Below, piece by piece: positions 1-9,003 of a stretch of 64,000 bases of DNA (the first letter of the stretch is position 1; each line of letters begins with the position of its first letter). The translations under genes and the position numbers were made by a program. The DNA lies in contig JAPXFY010000208.1 of assembly GCA_030674185.1 (NCBI GenBank), positions 1-64,000 of the forward strand, in the 5' to 3' direction. A model generated the notes under the pieces. It worked only from the letters and a program-made list of their open reading frames with translations, had not been told where the DNA came from and did not search any database. The stretch comes from Monoplex corrugatus. Taxonomy: Eukaryota > Mollusca > Gastropoda > Littorinimorpha > Ranellidae.

Positions 1-2
1 AA

Positions 3-1674
3 AAGGCCCCAGAAATAGCAAGAAAACTAGGACATGCAAAATGCAACGAAGGTTGCTGCATCGCTTTAAACGAAGACACGATATCATGTGCAAAACGATG
101 TCCGGTGAAAGAAAAGCTGTCGATGAAAGCGTCACCGACGCATGGGTAGAGGAGATTCTCAAACCCAAAATCGCTTCATACCACCCAAAAGACGTGTTCA
201 ATGTTGACAAAAGCGGGTTGTTCTGGATGCTACTCCCAGAGAGAACTCTTGCCTTCAAAACCGAAAAATGCTTTGGGGCAACAAATCGAAAGAAAGATTG
301 ACATTCCTCGTGGCAACAAATATGGACGGAACAGAGAAACTGCCAGTTTTCACAATCGGCCGTTCGAAAAACCCAAGATGCTTCAAGGGCATGAAGTCGC
401 CACCAGTGAAATACACCGGCAACGCAAAAGCATGGATGACAGCAGAGCTCTTCACCGAATGGCTCATCGACTTTGACAATTCCATGCACGCACAAAACCG
501 TAAAGTCTTGCTTGTGCTGGATAATTGTTCTGCTCATGACAGAAATGTGCAAGCTCGACTGAAAGCAATAGCACTTTTATTTCTAGCCCCAAATGCTACA
601 AGTAAACTTCAGCCCTTAGATCAGGGCATCATCAAGAACATAAAAGTTCACTATCGAACAGCGATGGTGGTGAAATTGATCGCGCACATTGATTCTGGAC
701 TATCAAGTGGAGACTTCCAAATCACTCTTCTTGATGCCTTGACTACTCTGAAGCAAGCATGGGGACACGTTACAACAAGAACCATCGCCAACTGCTTTCG
801 AAAAGCAAATTTCGATCCAGTGACTCCAAGTCACGACAGTTCGTTCAACTCGGATGATGACAGCGCGATTCCCCAGTCACTTAGAGACAGATTTTTGGCA
901 GAGTTTGACATAGACGTTGAAGAGTATGTCAACGTGGATGAGGATGTCCAGAAGTCTGACATGTCCTGGTCCGTGGGTGAAGAAACAACCGAGCAGAACA
1001 GTGACGACGAGGCAGACCCCACACCCATCATCAGCCGGAAAGACTTGCTGGATTCCCTCCAAAAAGTTGATCTCTACTGCATGCTGGGGCATCCTGTCTC
1101 ACAGGCATTGTCATCATTCACTGAAACCTTACACAAGCATCTCATTAATTTGGGGACTCAGACAACTATCCCGCAATTCTTCCAGAAAACTGAACAGAAA
1201 GACTTGCCGGATGAAACCCAACAAGACCGAGATGATGAGCGCTGTTGTGATGATACAGGTAAAGAAGAGGGTGAGTTCGATGAGACACCATGCGACAGAG
1301 ACACGACAAAACATGCAAGTATGTTTGACGCAGATGGTGAGTGTTCTGAGAAGGAGTACAGCGCACCAGGAAGTAAAGAAACTGAAGTAGAACAAGACAG
1401 CTGCCTGGGAGACGCTTGGGCAAAAGATGACAATTGCATGTCTGACACGGAGGAATACAGCTTCACAACTGAGAAGGAAGAATTCGAAGACATGGGAGGA
1501 ACAGGAATGGAGAATGACAGCTACACAACTGAGAGGGAGGAATACGGCTATGAAACTGAAGTGGATGAAGAAAGCTTTCTAACTGATTCGGCTGAAGAAG
1601 AGACTGATGAGGTGCAGATCACTTTCCAAGAAGCGGCTACGAGAGAGGCATTTGTGCCAACAAACCGTGCCTAG
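3..1674 (+). pseudogene. Tigger/pogo-like DDE transposase, 5' partial, two frameshifts
   Basis: Transposase of the Tigger/pogo (Tc1/mariner superfamily) group, which cuts and joins DNA at the element ends. The reading frame starts upstream of the window. It runs in frame 3 from base 3 ('KAPEIARKLGH', the CENP-B-like helix-turn-helix region), moves to frame 2 near base 55 ('LHRFKRRH...KTMSGE') and to frame 1 near 272 ('WGNKSKERL'). Each shift fits loss of one base. The three catalytic aspartates are visible: FNVD (206-208), VLLVLDN (520-522) and LQPLDQG (619-621), with 32 residues between the last two, normal for pogo DDD enzymes. After about 1200 the protein becomes acidic, with repeated Tyr-Thr-Thr-Glu segments up to a TAG at 1672. 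The frameshifts make this copy inactive unless they are sequencing errors. The family call is firm. Confidence 0.88.
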
Positions 1675-2148
1675 CGACAGGAACAGTCGAGACTCCATGG
1701 TCTTCCGTTGTTGTGTGATCTACCTGAAAGATCTTGCTCTGAGCTGCTTACAGACCCCCTTCAGGTAGACACAATAGTTGGGGACGGGAATTGTTTTTAT
1801 CGTGCACTTAGTCTGGAAGTGTGTGGCACACAGGACCTCCACGAAGAAATTCGTGCCAAACTCATCGACTTCATGCTGCAGAACGAGAAACCATTCTCAG
1901 GCTATGTGGGCACCAGTATTGGCAATTATCTTCTTGCCAACACCCTCAGACCTAACTCTTGGGGGTCCGACGTTGAAATCCATGCGGCTGCCACCATGTT
2001 CCAAACAACTGTTGCAGTGTTCACAAAGAAGTGGCTCTCATACAAACCTCTTTTTCCAATCGAAGGAAGAGATCTTTGTGAAGAGCAAATCTACCTGAGG
2101 AATGTATGTGCTCATTTTGAGCGAGTGGTGAAGATCAAACCACAATAA
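1675..2148 (+). CDS. OTU-type cysteine protease domain, in frame with the Tigger transposase
   Basis: The frame encodes an OTU deubiquitinase-like fold: 'VDTIVGDGNCFYRAL' contains the Asp and Cys of the DGNC motif (Cys codon 1792-1794), 'NSWGSDVEIHAAA' matches the usual W-G-x-D-x-E-I region, and 'IYLRNVCAHFERVV' near the end supplies the His. The domain length is normal for OTU. No in-frame ATG lies between the TAG at 1672 and the catalytic Cys; the ATG at 1697 is in another frame and hits a stop before it could encode the domain. The frame is the same as that of the transposase (frame 1) and is open from 1675. The simplest reading is that OTU is the C-terminal domain of one transposon protein, now split by a TAG. 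Splicing or readthrough are alternatives. Confidence 0.75.
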   Translation, partial: RQEQSRLHGLPLLCDLPERSCSELLTDPLQVDTIVGDGNCFYRALSLEVCGTQDLHEEIRAKLIDFMLQNEKPFSGYVGTSIGNYLLANTLRPNSWGSDVEIHAAATMFQTTVAVFTKKWLSYKPLFPIEGRDLCEEQIYLRNVCAHFERVVKIKPQ

Positions 2149-2405
2149 ACAAGCAGCGAAAGAAAACATTTGCCTACAATATATGTTTACGGAGATTTGA
2201 TCTTGATTTATGACTACAGAGACAAATTGTCTAATTTTGTTTCTTTTCTTTCTTTAAGGAAGACGGTTTCATTAAACATTACATGTATTATGATTTACTT
2301 GGAATCCTTTTAACAAAAGCGTAGATGCTTGTGGAATCTTTGGTTTTGTTTCTGAGATGTGTCACTGTTTTCACCATTTATTTTTACAGTTGGCTTTGAG
2401 GTATT

Positions 2406-2411
2406 AATAAA
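2406..2411 (+). promoter_or_regulatory. Poly(A) signal AATAAA
   Basis: A canonical AATAAA lies about 260 bases after the OTU stop codon and is followed by T-rich/GT-rich sequence. It would suit termination of a transposase-OTU transcript. Confidence 0.5.
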
Positions 2412-2464
2412 GCCCCACTGAAGAAAGCACTTGTAACTTGTCACTGTTTTGATCATATTCATTT

Positions 2465-2465
<1 letters not shown>

Positions 2466-2516
<51 letters not shown>

Positions 2517-2545
2517 ACGCACAGAGAGAGAGAGAGAGAGAGAGT

Positions 2546-2586
<41 letters not shown>
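2466..2586 (+). repeat. Compound microsatellite (CA)n-(GA)n
   Basis: An uninterrupted CA tract (about 2466-2513) is followed by an imperfect GA tract (about 2522-2586). Confidence 0.95.
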
Positions 2587-2592
<6 letters not shown>

Positions 2593-2945
2593 CTGTGTTA
2601 CTAGTCTCAGGAGTGAATAAGCTCGACCCGTGTCTCTCTCATTTTTTGAGTATATCTCAAAATTTGCCTATGTTTCAGGAAGTACAGCCAGTTATAAATT
2701 TTAAGTTCTGGTCAATATACTAATACGAGTGCTAGTGTCTCGTAGCTTTCAGGAAAATAACACCAGTTATTGGTTTTAAATTTCGCGCGTTGTTCTGTTT
2801 TTACCGGGTGAACGAAAATACACGTCTACAAACTTTCGCAAAATTATCAATTCGATGTTTCAGTTGCAAAGGGAAGCAAAGATATTCTCTTTAAAAAAAA
2901 CTTTTTGCAAACATTCCAAGTGATTTTACAACTTATTCTGAAAAA

Positions 2946-3078
2946 ACTCGTTTAAGCCGAACTGCAGGGTAATTTCTAGGGAAAGGTTTGGCTTATCCGA
3001 ACTCGGATATGCACAAACTCGGATAAGCGAAACGATTTTTCATTCCCCGGGCGAGTTCGGCTTAAGCGTGTTTGACTG
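2946..3078 (+). repeat. Tigger right terminal inverted repeat, internally palindromic
   Basis: Two nested inverted repeats are visible. Outer arms: TTAAGCCGAACT (2952-2963) with AGTTCGGCTTAA (3054-3065). Inner arms: GCTTATCCGA (2991-3000) with TCGGATAAGC (3019-3028). The related TTAAGC/TTATCC motifs in alternating orientation look like repeated transposase binding sites. Confidence 0.7.
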
Positions 3079-3600
3079 TTGTATTTTAAAAAAGTATATG
3101 ACACAGCGAATAGAACGTTTTATGGTCTGTATTATTACGAATGGATATCAAGGGAAGATGTTCAAAATTATCCAAACAGTGTACGCAATAGTCCGATCAT
3201 GTGTATTATGTCGCAGAAAATGGATATTCCCATTTCTTTGTATGCCTCCATGGCCTAAGGCAAGGTTACGTTGAAAGTCCTATCTGTTTTCTCTGCTGAT
3301 CAATGAACTTGCAAAGATAATTATTCTAAGTGGAAAACATGGTGTTACGGTCACTTCAGATGAAATAGAACTTTTTCTCATGTTTTTTGTAGATGATCTT
3401 ACTATTTAGATGTCAGCCACGCTAGGTCTTCAACATCAACTTAACATCCTTCAACGAGAAAAAAAAGTGGCTACTATTGACAGAAAATTTAGATCATTCG
3501 AAAAGAAGTCTTTTGGAAGGGTGCTTTTCTTGATTCAAAAGAAAAATGTGATTTCAATGGCAGTAATTTGTGAAAGTAGTAAATTCTTACAGGTATTTGG
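3079..3600 (+). pseudogene. Non-LTR reverse transcriptase remnant (palm region)
   Basis: This is a degenerate piece of a LINE ORF2. Recognisable parts, spread over frames, are 'GKMFKIIQTVYAIVRSCV' near 3150, the 'LRQG' turn near 3255 (decayed), the catalytic 'FFVDDLT' block (motif C, near 3385-3402) and 'LGLQHQLNILQ...' at 3420-3460. Stops and frameshifts make it non-functional. The 5' part is missing because of the Tigger insertion; the fuller sibling copies begin near 7950 and 25590. The clade is not certain; a jockey/CR1-like group is likely. Confidence 0.7.
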
Positions 3601-4285
3601 CTGGTTTCTTGTAGCTGGCTGGTTGGCTGGCTCTTTTTGGCTGGCTCCTCCTGACTGATTCCTCCTGGTTGGCTCCTCCTGGCTGGTTCTTACTGGCTAG
3701 CTTGCTGGCTGGTTCCTCCTGGCTTGCTGGCTGGTTTCTCCTGGATGGCTCCTATTGGTTGATTCATCCTGGCTGACTGGATCCTCTTGGCTGGCTGGTT
3801 GGCTGACTCCTTCTGACAGATTTCTCCTGGCTGGCTGGTTGGCTAGTTGGCTGGTTCCTCCTGGCTGGCTGGTTTCTGCTGGCTGGCTGGTTCCTCCTGG
3901 CTGGCTAGTTGACTGGTTCTTCCTGGCTGGCTGGTTGGCTGGTTCCTCTCAGGAGGTTGGTTGGCTGGTTCCTCCCAGCTGGCTGGTTTTTCCTGGCTGG
4001 CTGGTTCCTCCTGGCTGGCTGGTTCTTCTTGGCTGGATGGTTGGCTGGCTCCTCCTGACATATGTCTCCTGGCTGCCTGGTTGGCTGGTTCTTCCTGGCT
4101 GGCTGTTGGCTGGATCCTCCTTGCTGGCTGGTTCCTCCCTGATGGTTCCTCCTGACCGATTCCTCCTGGCTGGCTGGTTGGCTGGTTCCTCCTGGCTGGC
4201 TGCTTTTTCGTAGCTGGCTGGTTGGCTGGCTCCTCCTGGCTGGTTTGTTGACTGGCTTCTTTTGGCTGGCTTCTTATTGCTGGCT
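3600..4285 (+). repeat. GGCTGG/TTCCTCCT minisatellite inside LINE copy 1
   Basis: A tandem array of variable-length units: TTCCTCCT (or TTCTTCCT, CTCCTCTT) followed by one to several GGCT/GGTT tetramers. Distances between successive TTCCTCCT blocks are 14, 18 or 26 bases, in steps of four. ORFs here on both strands (Gly-Trp-Leu-Ala rich on +, Gln-Pro-Ala-Ser rich on -) come from composition. The array starts right after the RT segment that reads 'SKFLQVF' and ends at the flank GAGGTTGCCTGAAAGATCC. Confidence 0.95.
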
Positions 4286-4631
4286 GACACCCCTGCCGCT
4301 ACGAGGTTGCCTGAAAGATCCAGAAAAGTACGAAAGCTATTTTAAGTACACTGAAACAGATTGAATGTTATTCACTAGACATATTCTTTTAAATGTTTGA
4401 TGCTCAGGTAGATCCATTACTACTTTATGGTGCAGGAATGTGGAGTTATGAGAGACGCTATCAACTTGAACAGGTACATGTATATGCTTGCAAGAGATTT
4501 TTACACGTAAGATACAAAACAATATATCATATATTGTACGGAGAATTGGGACATTTCCTCTCTAAATAACTGCTATTACTAGATGTATTAAATATTGGTT
4601 TCGACTACTGAAACATCCAGTAGGTGGGTAT

Positions 4632-4681
<50 letters not shown>

Positions 4682-5265
4682 GTTATTCACTATGCATGGA
4701 AAAGGTCATAGAACTTAGGTGTCCAAGATAAAAAAAAAAGCAACGTTTAATGTGAGAATGGTTTTGAAGAAGTTTGGGTGTGGCGCCGAGAAACGATTCA
4801 GTAAAGAACTGAAAAAAAATATTATGAAGCAGTTTCTGTCACAGCTGGTGTAACCACTTTGTGCTCGCTGTTCACTATATGGCAAATGTCAGCCTATATT
4901 TGCAAGAGCTAAGTATATTAAGATCCTGTATGTGAAGGTGTTGAGGAATCTATGCCACAATTTAGGATGGGCGTGTCCCCGTTAAACGTTCACAGACACC
5001 ACTTTGCGCCTAGTACTGTCAACAATACATATCCAGTTTGTCCAAATGTGCAGGAAAACGGGATACATTTTCAGTTTGAGTACTCTATGTACAATTAGGT
5101 CAGACGATGTTATCATTTAGATGTTACTGAAGGCAACAACTTAGTTGTTTTTTGTTTTGTTTTGTTTTTTGTTTTGTATTTTAATTTTTTTAGGAAAAAT
5201 AACGGATGACACTGAGGGAACTATATTGAACTTTGCGAAGTTTTTGGTCACTGTCTTTAAGATAA
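4286..5265 (+). pseudogene. Same LINE, thumb/C-terminal part of ORF2
   Basis: The ORF2 homology continues downstream of the minisatellite: 'LFDAQVDPLLLYGAGMWSYERRYQ' (about 4395-4465), then 'VYGELGHFPL' (about 4535-4565), and a decayed zinc-knuckle-like 'CPNVQENG...HFQFE' near 5045. The ORF2 end resembles 'FLVTVFKIRE' near 5245. Stops and frameshifts are frequent. Sibling copies carry the same order. Confidence 0.65.
4638..4679 (+). repeat. (AT)n microsatellite
   Basis: An uninterrupted AT dinucleotide tract inside the decayed LINE. The matching place in copy B (27361-27391) has an A-run plus a shorter AT tract. Confidence 0.95.
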
Positions 5266-6012
5266 GAGAAGTATTTTGAATGTACAACTTTGAAACAACA
5301 GCTGTCCTTTTTGACATTAGTAGTTTACGAGCATTCCCCTGTATATACACTGAAATGTGTTAATTGTATGTTGAACAAAAATGTGCGTCTTGTGATTGCC
5401 TCCATGAAAGGGGCTGTTGGCCTAAATTTATTAACATGCCGAGTTTCCGAAAAAAAAAAACCCAACAGCATTAGTTTCAAAATGTGAGTGCAACTTCATC
5501 TCCCAAGTCACTTTTGGACATTCGAAATATAAGGGTACAGGGATCTTGTTCCATGGAAAGGGACAATATTATCTTTGTTTAATTCATTATCATTATCATT
5601 TCTGCCCCGTTTCACGCCGACAGGTTATTACAAAATCACAACATGAATAATTACCACCTCTGCTTTAGAAAGGAAAAAGAGAAAACCCCACAAGAACCAC
5701 ATGCATATATACAAGAGATTATTCATTCTAGCTTTGACTCAAATACTGTGATCTATAAAATGGCACAGCTTGGGATTTTATAATGTTAATCGTATGCCAT
5801 CGTGTTTTCACTGATAGTTACATTTAGCAAGTAGTGACTTAACACATTTTAAGTGCACATGTATACTAATAAACATACCTCCCCAGAAGGCAATGTAGAG
5901 TTCAGCGAAACCCCAGCACTGACAGCTCACATCCCAGTTGACACTGGACGCAGGCCGGTTGGGACGGCAATGCCAAGAAAGGGACAGGAATGATGGAGGA
6001 AGAGACTAACAG
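5266..6012 (+). other. LINE 3' region and spacer before foldback element
   Basis: Non-coding sequence that follows every LINE copy in the window (for example 9925-10430, 11270-11985, 20880-21385, 27986-28733 and inverted at 63227-64000). A stretch at 5870-5960 just before the foldback element looks like a splice donor context on the minus strand (GAG|GTATGT, exon side at 5879). No protein was recognised. Confidence 0.5.
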
Positions 6013-7450
6013 AAATGGTCAACTGACTCGTCAGCTTCCGTGCATGTGTATTGAGTGCTTACGCCTCATCACAGCATCGATCTGCTACCCTCTCTCTCCT
6101 GTCTTTCTTCTAGATCTTTCTGGCTGCTTGATCCTCCTGACTGGCTGACTGACTCCTCCTGGCTGAGTGAGTGACTGGTTCCTTCTGGTTGGTTGCTCCT
6201 GACTGTTCCTCCTGGCTCTCTGGTTGGATGGTTCCTCCTGACTGGCTCTTCCTGGCAGTTTGGTTGGTCGGCTCTTCCTGACTGGCTCCTCCTGGCTGGC
6301 TGGTTGGTTGGCTCCACTTGGTTGGTTCCTCCTAGCTGGCTGGTTGGCTGGCTCCTCTTGGCTGGCTCCTCCTGATTGGCTGGTTTGCTGGCTCTTGGCT
6401 GAATCCTCCTGGCTGGCTGGTGGTGGGCTGGCTCCTCTTCGCTGGTTCCTACAGGCTGGGCTGGCTGATTGGCTCTCCTCTTGGCTGGCTCCTCCTGGCT
6501 GGCTGGTTGGCTGGCTCCTTATGGCCGGTTCCTTCTAGCTGGCTTGTTGCCTAGTTCCTTCCAGCTGGAAGGTTGGCTGTTTCATCATGGCTGTCTGGTA
6601 GGTTGGGTGGTTTCTTCTGGCTAGCTTCTCATGCCTGGCTGAGACCCCTGTCTCTACGAGGTTGCATGAAGGATCCAGACAGAGAGGATCACCTGGGACC
6701 GGTCTCGGGAACGCCGGAGATAGCTTTCAGGTTGTCAACAGAACACCCCAGCCAAATCTGCAGCCGAAATACTTGACATGCGTCCATGTCGCCTATCCCA
6801 TAGCCACAAGACTTGTCCAGAGTGTTCTGAAGATTCCCATCCCACTTCCCCATAACATTCCACACCAGGATTTCCACTTGCTCTGCCATTCACCAAACAG
6901 ACAACCATCGCAGAAGAGGGAATCCCCGGAGCACCTGGCTCCTGTTGGCTGACCCCTCCTGGCTGTCTAACTGCCTGGCTTCTACTGACTGGCTGGATTC
7001 TCCTGGATGGCTTGTTGGATGGCTCCTGGTTGATTCCTGCTGGTTGGCTGACTTGCTTGTCCTCCCAAGAGCCAGCAAACCAGCCAATCAGGAGGAACCA
7101 GCCAAGAGGAGCCAGCCAACCAGCCAGCTAGGAGGAACCAACCAAGTGGAGCCAGCCAACCAGCCAGCCAGGAGGAGCCAGTCAGGAAGAGCCGACCAAC
7201 CAAACTGCCAGGAAGAGCCAGTCAGGAGGAACCATCCAACCGGACAGCCAGGAGGAACAGTCAGGAGCAACCAACCAGAAGGAACCAGTCAGTCACTCAG
7301 CCAGGAGGAGTCAGTCAGCCAGTCAGGAGGATCGAGCATCCAGGAAGATCTAGAAGAAAGACAGGAGACAGAGGATAGTAGATCGATGCTGTGATGAGGC
7401 GTAAGCACTCGATACGCATCCGCAGAAGCTGACAAGTCAGCTGACCATTT
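6013..7450. mobile_element. Foldback-like element FB1 with minisatellite-filled terminal inverted repeats
   Basis: The ends are inverted: the left begins AAATGGTCAACTGACTCGTC (6013) and the right ends as its near complement, ...GTCAGCTGACCATTT (7450). The inverted homology continues inward through the TACGCCTCATCAC block, the TCTAGATC block and a run of minisatellite (left about 6013-6400, right about 7080-7450). Between them lie more GGCTGG minisatellite, a non-repetitive core (about 6650-6945) and a polarity switch at about 7055-7085. Long TIRs filled with tandem repeats are the hallmark of Foldback/Galileo-type elements. No transposase is present, so it would be non-autonomous. The target duplication is not clear. 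Confidence 0.6.
6650..6945 (-). other. Non-repetitive core of foldback element, with conserved small ORF
   Basis: A core shared by all foldback copies (12405-12690, 24350-24595, 29370-29660, and inverted at 56570-56835 and 62310-62590). The minus strand is open for about 66 codons (6689-6889), beginning 'EILVWNV.GKWDGNLQN' and ending 'VPETGPR'. The opening 'I-x-V-W-N-V-x-G' recalls the start of an AP-type LINE endonuclease, but nothing after it supports that. The plus strand is also open, so coding is unproven. Confidence 0.35.
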
Positions 7451-7949
7451 GACCTGTGCCTGAGTTCACACACAACTCTGTCAAACATCCTGAAGAACTT
7501 GATGAATTGACAAATTCACAAGCCAACAGAAGCCAATGTGATTGTGGTTACCCTTCCCACAAGGAGGGGGATGCACAAGATTGAAGCATAATCAAACTTC
7601 CAAGAAAGACCCTACAGAAACAACGGTAGGGAGAAGGGATGAGGAGGGGTGCAGGGAATGAGGGCAGAGGGGAGGGAGAAGACACCATGTCCATTTCCTG
7701 AAACAGAAAGATATAACATCAGTTTGTCATTTACTCAATTAAATCAATCAAATAAATCAGCATATGAAATCAATGGTGCGTTCCTTCTCTCATGTTTCAT
7801 TCTGTCTGTAATCCACCTTAATTTGAATTGTATTTGTATTTGCATATTTCAATGGATCTCATTTTGATGCATATTTCAATTGATCTCATTTTGATGCAGT
7901 TACATGTAGCACCATTTTCACATTAACGTGATCAACATCAAACTGGAGG
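7451..7949. other. Spacer between FB1 and LINE copy 2
   Basis: Purine-rich DNA (7620-7690), then AT-rich sequence. On the minus strand a pyrimidine tract followed by CAG (acceptor-like; exon side would start at 7697) precedes 'EMDMVSSPSPLPSFP'. No supported gene. Confidence 0.4.
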
Positions 7950-8665
7950 TATGGCTTATAGACAAACTTGAAGGAAGAAAACACCCATTTCTTAAGCTCT
8001 CTCACAATAGCTCATGCAGCATTCAGGAAGGGTCGGTCTACAATGGATCATATATTCACTTTACGAACACTAATTGAAAAATATTTATTTAGAAATAGAC
8101 AACAACAACAAAACAAACCTCGACATTGCCTTTATAGATTTTTAAAAAAAACATATAACACCGTGAATAGAATGTTTAATGGTCTGTATTATCACGAATG
8201 GGTATCAAGGGAAGATGTTCAAAATTATCCAAGCACTGTACGCAACAGTTAAAGCATGTGTATTATGTTATAGTAAAATGGATATTACCATTTATTTGAC
8301 TGCCTTCAAGACCTAAGGCAAGGTTGCATTGAAAGTCCTATCCTGTTTTCTCTGCTGATCAATGAACTTGAAAAGATAATTATTCTAAGCGGAAAACATG
8401 GTGTTACGTTCGCTTCAGATGCAATAGAGTTTTTACGCATGCTTTTTGTAGATGATCTTACTCTTTAGATGTCACTGAAGGCTTCAACTGCGCTAGGTCT
8501 TCAACATCAACTTAACATCCTTCAACGAGAAAAAAAGAGGCTACGATTGACAGTAAATTTAGTTCAGTCGAAAAAAATAGTCTTTCAGAAGGTGGTTTTC
8601 TTGATTCAAAAGGAAAATGGGATTTTAATGGCAGTAATTTGGAAGTAGTAAATTCTTACATGTAT
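7950..8665 (+). pseudogene. LINE copy 2: reverse transcriptase palm region
   Basis: The fullest copy of the minisatellite-bearing LINE RT. 'AFRKGRSTMDHIFTLRTLIEKY' (about 8016-8081) is the conserved RT entry block. 'LYRFLKKTYNTVNR' (near 8130-8170) is a degraded motif A. 'LRQGCIESPILFSLLINEL' is at about 8314-8370, and 'MLFVDDLTL' (motif C) near 8440-8466. The ORF2 continues to 'NSYMYL' at about 8655 and is then cut by the minisatellite. It is decayed by frameshifts and stops. Confidence 0.75.
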
Positions 8666-9003
8666 TTGGCTGGTTTCTCCAAGCTGGGTGGTTGGCTGGC
8701 TCCTCTTGGTTGGCTCCTCTTGACTAATTCCTCCTGAGTGACTCCTCTTGATTGATTCCTCCTGGCTGGGTCCTCCTGGCTGGGTCCTCCTCGCTGGTTC
8801 CTCCTCGCTGGTTCCTCCGGGCTAGCTTACTGGCTCATCCTGGCTTGGTGGCTGGTTCCTCCTGGCTAGCTTGCTGGCTCCTCCTGGCTTGGTGGCTGGT
8901 TCCTCCTGGCTGGCTGATTCCTCCTGACTGGCTGGGCTGTTTGCTTTGCTCCTCTTGCCTGGTTGGTTCGCTGGTTTCTTCTGTGGCTTCTTTTGCTGGC
9001 TGA
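8666..9003 (+). repeat. Minisatellite inside LINE copy 2
   Basis: A shorter array of the same TTCCTCCT plus GGCT/GGTT structure, at the same point of ORF2 as in copy 1. It contains longer GGGTCCTCC variants. ORFs on either strand are compositional. Confidence 0.92.

Larger units (their letters stand above)
2149..2945 (+). other. Tigger 3' noncoding region
   Basis: AT-rich DNA between the OTU stop codon and the terminal inverted repeat. It holds a poly(A) signal and two simple repeats, annotated separately. No other coding potential was seen. Confidence 0.6.
1..3078 (+). mobile_element. Tigger/pogo-type DNA transposon, right-hand part
   Basis: The element enters from outside the window and ends at about 3078. 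It holds a DDD transposase frame, an OTU protease frame, a poly(A) signal, CA/GA microsatellites and a terminal inverted repeat whose outer end reads CAGTCAAACACGCTTAAGCC on the minus strand, a typical Tigger-like terminus. Sequence homologous to copy B (near 25810) resumes directly after the TIR, so the transposon appears to have inserted into a LINE copy. The left TIR and the TA target duplication cannot be checked because the left end lies outside the window. Confidence 0.8.

Noticed and set aside
1708..2148. OTU as an independent small gene starting at 1708
   Set aside because: 1708 is TTG, and no in-frame ATG exists before the catalytic Cys, so an independent start is not supported.
3755..4213. 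Long Gly-Trp-Leu-Ala-rich ORFs on plus strand (also 6260-6538, 21633-22028, 24011-24607, 26485-26943)
   Set aside because: Minisatellite composition leaves several frames open; repeat length changes in steps of four and no copy keeps one frame.
3600..4285. Array of short repeats considered as CRISPR
   Set aside because: No unique spacers of constant length; units are overlapping tetramer expansions in a eukaryotic setting.
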